Origin: Tamarix chinensis
Taxonomy: Eukaryota; Streptophyta; Magnoliopsida; Caryophyllales; Tamaricaceae
DNA length: 64,000 nt
NCBI GenBank assembly: GCA_030549775.1
Contig: CM060177.1
Span: 31,586,014 to 31,650,013, forward strand
Direction of reading: 5' to 3'
Shown here piece after piece: positions 59,832-64,000 of the stretch. Made by a program: the position numbers and the translations under genes. The first letter of the stretch is position 1. The number at the start of each line of letters is the position of its first letter. The notes under the pieces were generated by a model, which saw nothing but the letters and a program-made list of their open reading frames with translations, was not told the origin of the DNA and ran no database searches.

Positions 59832-61555
59832 CTCTCTCCCTCTCTCTGCCATTTGTAGTCCCTTCCCCTTAAACACTCTCTCTGTCTCCCTCATTTCCTT
59901 ACTTTACTCCACCCTATGCATTTATACACACATCTACACTATATATATATACTCACGCACACTTCATCCAAACAACCCTTTTAATGCCTTCGGCACACCT
60001 TTCCCCGAGCCCCCAACCAACTCGTACCAACCTCCACCTCTAATTCTCCTTCCCTATCTCTTGTTCAGCTTTCCCTTCCAACCCAACAACCCTCTATTCC
60101 TTTCAATTAAACCCCTAACAGTACCTAACCACCAACCATCGCCCCACGGATCAACTCCACCACCATTTTCCTACACTTTCCAACCCCCTCCCCCATGCAG
60201 TACCTAACCCTTCCCTCCTTCCCCTACATCTCCCTCCTATCCAGCGCAACTAGCCCACAACACTACAACCCCTCCCTCCTCTTCTTTCTCCTTATCCTAT
60301 GACCACCGGCAGCTATAGCACCATCACATAACACCACCACTCCCTCACCAAACCACCCACTAAGTAGCCCACCACGAAAGCCAACCATCTCCACCCCTCC
60401 TCCTCATCTTTCTCCTCCTCCTACAGCCTACCTCCCTGTAGCATCAATCGCCATCTTCATCCTTCACCATCACCACCACCCAACAGCCACGAGCCCTCAC
60501 CCAGCTTTGCTCCACCTCCTTGCCACCTCCATTTTTCCCACAGCCAAGCAGCAGTACCTAATAGCCTCATCACCACCAACCAGCCCTGCATCCTTTCCCC
60601 CATCGCAGCCCTATCACTTCATGCAGCCACAAATAATTTCCCTTCACCGCCAGCCAGCCACCAATCTCCACCACCCACTATTGCCCTCTCTTCCCCTACC
60701 TCACTCGGCCAACCCTCTTGCCTAGACAACCTTCCTACAACCCCCTTGTTTCCATTGTGCAAGTTCATGCTACATGTGCATCGTTAGTGAATTATTTTAG
60801 CGTATGAGTGCTTGGAACCAATATTAAATGTAAGGATATTTTGGTAATTTTAGTAAAATAAATATTTTTATATTATAATTATTATTTTATCTAATAGATA
60901 TTAATTTGGTTTTTTTGGTATTATTTTTAGGTACAAAATTTTAATTAGCAGGAGCTAATAATATTTAGTGGATACCACTAATTTTATGTTTTTGTTGGAA
61001 TTCAGGTAATTGCTATACTCTACTAAAATGATAGATATTGTGTAATAGCACATTAGGGTTTTTGGTGTATGAAACATATTAAGCATGATTTATTTCGATA
61101 TAATTATATATTTATTATTATTATTATTATTATAAAAAATGATGAAACGAGCATATTACCTGATGTAAAATATTTTGGGTACAAAAGTATGATTTAAAAT
61201 GATTCTAATGATGGAAAAATAGTTAATATGATAATTATGTATAAAATAATAGGTCGAACATGCTTAGATATAATTGTGATATCTATCCTAAAAATTATGT
61301 CTAATATGTATTATCTGTTGTTGATTATACAACCATGTGTTTTGTAAGGTTTAAAAGTGTATGATAAGGTTTTGTATGCAGAAACTGGCATAAAGGGCAA
61401 AATAGTCTTTTGACATAGCTGATAGTTTAAATTTCATAATAAATAATTAGATCATTTCATTTTAGCCTTTTCACAATAAATTAATAAATAAAATAGCTTT
61501 ATTATTTAAATAAATGATAATCTGATAATTATTTGCCTCAAGGGGCATTTTGGTC
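59454..61555 (+). mobile_element. Truncated long LTR
   Basis: Starts TGTAATACCC followed by TTTTTAGAAATATTAATTATAAA, matching the reverse complement of 37055 downward. Next are (TA)n (about 59798-59829), a CT-rich tract to about 60770 and an ATT run near 61110. No LTR end is found; coding remains of a gypsy element start at about 61555, so the right part is missing. Confidence 0.6.
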
Positions 61556-62525
61556 ATTTTGCTATAGTTTGGCACATAGCAAAGATCTCATGGAATTCCT
61601 CATCATTAGGGTATAATAAATTAAGATGTAAGAATATTAAAAGATTAGAATCAATAGTGGCTATGAATGTGTGTTGTTGACTAAGGGCATCAACTAACCT
61701 ATTGCCTTCCCCTTCTTATATTTGATAATATAGAGGAAGGTATCAGTAAATTCACTCCACTTATCATGCCTATGGTTAATTTTACCTTCTATTTTTAAAT
61801 ACCCCAATACCTAATGATCAATATGGATAATGAACTCCTTAGGCTAGAGGTAATATTTCCACACTTCTAAGGATCTAATGAGGGAAAATATTTCTTTCTC
61901 ATACATAGAATAGTTCAAGGATGCATCTTTTAATTTTTCATTAAAATATTCAATAGTTTAGTTATCCTAAGAAAGGAAAACTCACATTCCTACTCCAAAG
62001 TTATAATAATCGATCTCAAAAACCTTGTTAAAATTGGGTAGCATTAATACTAGGGCCTTGATAAGTTTTTCTTTCAAAATTTAAAAGTATTTTTCTTAGG
62101 TAGGAGCCCACTAAATTTTGATAACTATTTAACCAAATCATTCAAAGGGGATGCTTTGGTGCTAAAGTGAGGGACAAATCTTATAGAAACTATGCAAGAA
62201 ATGGAAAATCCTAACTTGAGATGCATTCCTAGGGGTAGGCCACTCCTTGATAGCTTTAACACATTAGCAAATAAGTGTTCTTGCCTAAGTATGTTTAACA
62301 CAAGTCTAATATACATCATTTAGTCATCATGGCATTTGCTATAAATAAGAATGTCATCGAAGTAAACAACAACAAATTTTTTAATAAATTCACGTAACAC
62401 ATGATTCATTAATAGTATGAAAGTGCTAGGAGCTTTATAGAGCCCAAAAGGCATGATAAGCCATTCATACAAGGAAAAGTTGGTCTTAAATGCTAATTTA
62501 CATCCATCGCCCGACTTCATCCAAA
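61555..62525 (-). pseudogene. Ty3/gypsy reverse transcriptase (C-terminal part) and RNase H
   Basis: Minus-strand pieces: [23 protein letters not shown] and [13 protein letters not shown] (about 62350-62490, catalytic YFDD); VPHFSTKASPLNDLVK (about 62125); LNYSMYEKEIFSLIRSLEVW and PKEFIIHIDH (about 61830-61920); [13 protein letters not shown]; then [11 protein letters not shown] and LYPNDEEFHEIFAMC near 61580-61690. This is the order RT, RNase H, connection in gypsy elements and looks like a chromovirus. Frameshifts and stops abound. Confidence 0.85.
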
Positions 62526-63990
62526 TTTGGTGATGCCCACTTTTTAAGTCAATTTTTGGAGAAAATCACACTTCCATTTAATTGATCTATCATTTATGTA
62601 AGAAATGAATTGGATCATAATATTCAATGGTAATCTTATTCACTACACAAGAGCCAACACATATACCCCATGCTCCATCCTTCTTTTAAACCAAGAGAAC
62701 AAGAATGACACATTGACTCATACTTTCCTTTATGTATCTCATTTGAAGCAACTCGGTATTTTTACTTTTTAACTCATTTACTTCTTTAGGGTTATCTTGG
62801 TAAGCAATATGGTTTGAAATGATATCCCTTGGGATGAAATCAGTTTGGTGTTCTATTCCTTTGAGAGGGGGAAGACCACTGGGAAATTCCTCAGGGAATA
62901 AGTTGGAGTATTTAAAAATCAAGTTTTAGATATCAAGAGGAAGAGATTTTATATGGTCAGGAGATATTTCAAGGAACTCTTTATAGACCATCATGTAGAC
63001 ATGTAGGTTATGGAAAAAGGCATAAGTAATGTCTCTTTTTATAGTAAAGAAACAAACCTATTGTTTGCTATTGTCCTTATCCTTAGGATCAATGTAGTCA
63101 AATTTAGACTGTAGCTCATCTTTCCTACGATCATACTCAGCTTTTAGCTTAATTTTATCCTCCTTCCTAGTTAGGAGAGAGAGGTGCTAAAGTATACTTC
63201 TTATCATACTTGTCCACGTGTACCTATTTTTGTACCTATCATGAATGGATTGCCTATCAAACTACCAAGGATGCCCAAGGAGGACATGAGTAGCGTGCAT
63301 ATGTATTGCATCACAAAGAACATCATCCTCTTACTGACCAATTTTAATACTCAAAAAGACTTATCTGTTGACCTTAATTTCCCAAATTCATTTAGCCATT
63401 GAAGTTTTATAGGGATGGAGATGTATAATGGCATGAAGACTCAACTTGCAAACTTATTTCATGCTATCCACTTGACACAACTGCCACTATCAATGATAAG
63501 ACTATCATTGCTTCCATTTAAATAACATCGTGTGTGAAAGATGTTTTCTCTTTGATTCAAGTTTGGCACAATTTAACTAGTGAGTTAAAAGACCTACAAA
63601 TAAAAAAAAAAAGACTCATCATTAGGGTACTCAACATCATATTTAGATTCAATAGCCTCACTGTGTATTCACCCTCATTTAGAATCTAAAATAAGTTCAC
63701 CATCTTGAAGTATCATAACCCTTCTGTTAGGATACTAGGCTTGGATGTGTCTATGACCTTGACACTTGAAACATTTGATGTTTTGAGATAATCCGGAGCT
63801 ACTAGGACTAGCCATTCGTTTTTCCTTTTCAGAGGGAGAACTTAAAGGAGTTTCTGTAGATTGAACATTACTTTTTGGGAGCTTAAGAAGCGTGACTGTA
63901 GAGGAAGAATCAAGAGGATGGAAGCAAGATACCTTATTTTGAGAAGTAGAGCAGTTACTACCTTGAGATGATTTCAGTTGTTTTTTTACT
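62526..63990 (-). pseudogene. Ty3/gypsy gag zinc knuckle, protease region and RT N-terminus
   Basis: Near 63735-63775 the minus strand reads CFKCQGHRHIQA followed by a stop where the last Cys of the CX2CX4HX4C knuckle is expected, then YPNRRVMIL as in chromovirus gag. RT entry motifs appear at 62690-62925: FPEEFPSGLPPLKGIEHQTDF, YQDNPKEVNELK and MRYIKESMSQCVI. The protease between them is not recognisable. The element continues beyond the window; its 5' LTR is not seen. Confidence 0.75.
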
Positions 63991-64000
63991 TTTTTAGCAA

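Overview
The window is nuclear DNA from a flowering plant, most likely a eudicot. It is AT-rich, its genes have GT-AG introns, and it carries plant-specific families (a two-domain WRKY factor, CASP-like membrane proteins, plant mobile domain, Cassandra). Nothing in it is bacterial or viral. Only three genes look like ordinary host genes: a class-4 CASP-like gene on + (10594-12192), a WRKY33-like group I transcription factor on - (13328-15589), and a second class-4 CASP-like gene on - (51359-53415). The rest is mainly transposons in several layers, with untyped AT-rich spacer.

Layout. 1-143 is the probable tail of a long LTR. 441-2291 holds a ~95-bp repeat pair around a hAT-type non-autonomous element (664-1326, imperfect 8-bp TSD). 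2412-2953 is a decayed RNase H-like retroelement fragment, cut by a complete but mutated Ty1/copia element on - (2954-8395, TSD GGATC, PBS and PPT visible). 8647-9453 is a TAA-flanked fold-back MITE composite. The first gene island is 10594-15820. 16200-22281 is a decayed Mutator-like element: a FAR1-type MULE transposase on + split by a CACTA-like element, facing a plant mobile domain pseudogene on -, and ending in degenerate TTTAGGG-type repeats.

22282-38100 is a nest of LTRs. A Cassandra-like LTR with a 5S rRNA-derived core is followed by an LTR (22549-27586) holding a solo LTR with a perfect TSD (23167-26218). Next come a chromovirus C-terminal scrap and an inverted homologous LTR, which is split by another LTR, which is itself split by a third. 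40057-45228 is a further LTR, tentative at its left end, carrying a 3.45-kb CACTA element and followed by a primer-binding site and a second Cassandra-like LTR. 45668-51358 is AT-rich with microsatellites, a palindromic motif cluster and a LINE-like scrap. The second CASP-like gene has a MITE in its intron 2. 54283-56424 is a large TAA-flanked element with four copies of a ~240-370-bp module. 57400-64000 holds LTR fragments and a decayed Ty3/gypsy gag-pol on -, running out of the window.

I see no new multi-gene system. The observations most worth a check are three oddities in the WRKY gene (in-frame stop before a still-readable, internally duplicated tail; WRKYGKK in the C-terminal domain; no intron at the usual site in that domain), the convergent MULE transposase and plant mobile domain, the 5S-bearing LTRs beside telomere-like tracts, and the repeated module at 54.7-56.0 kb.
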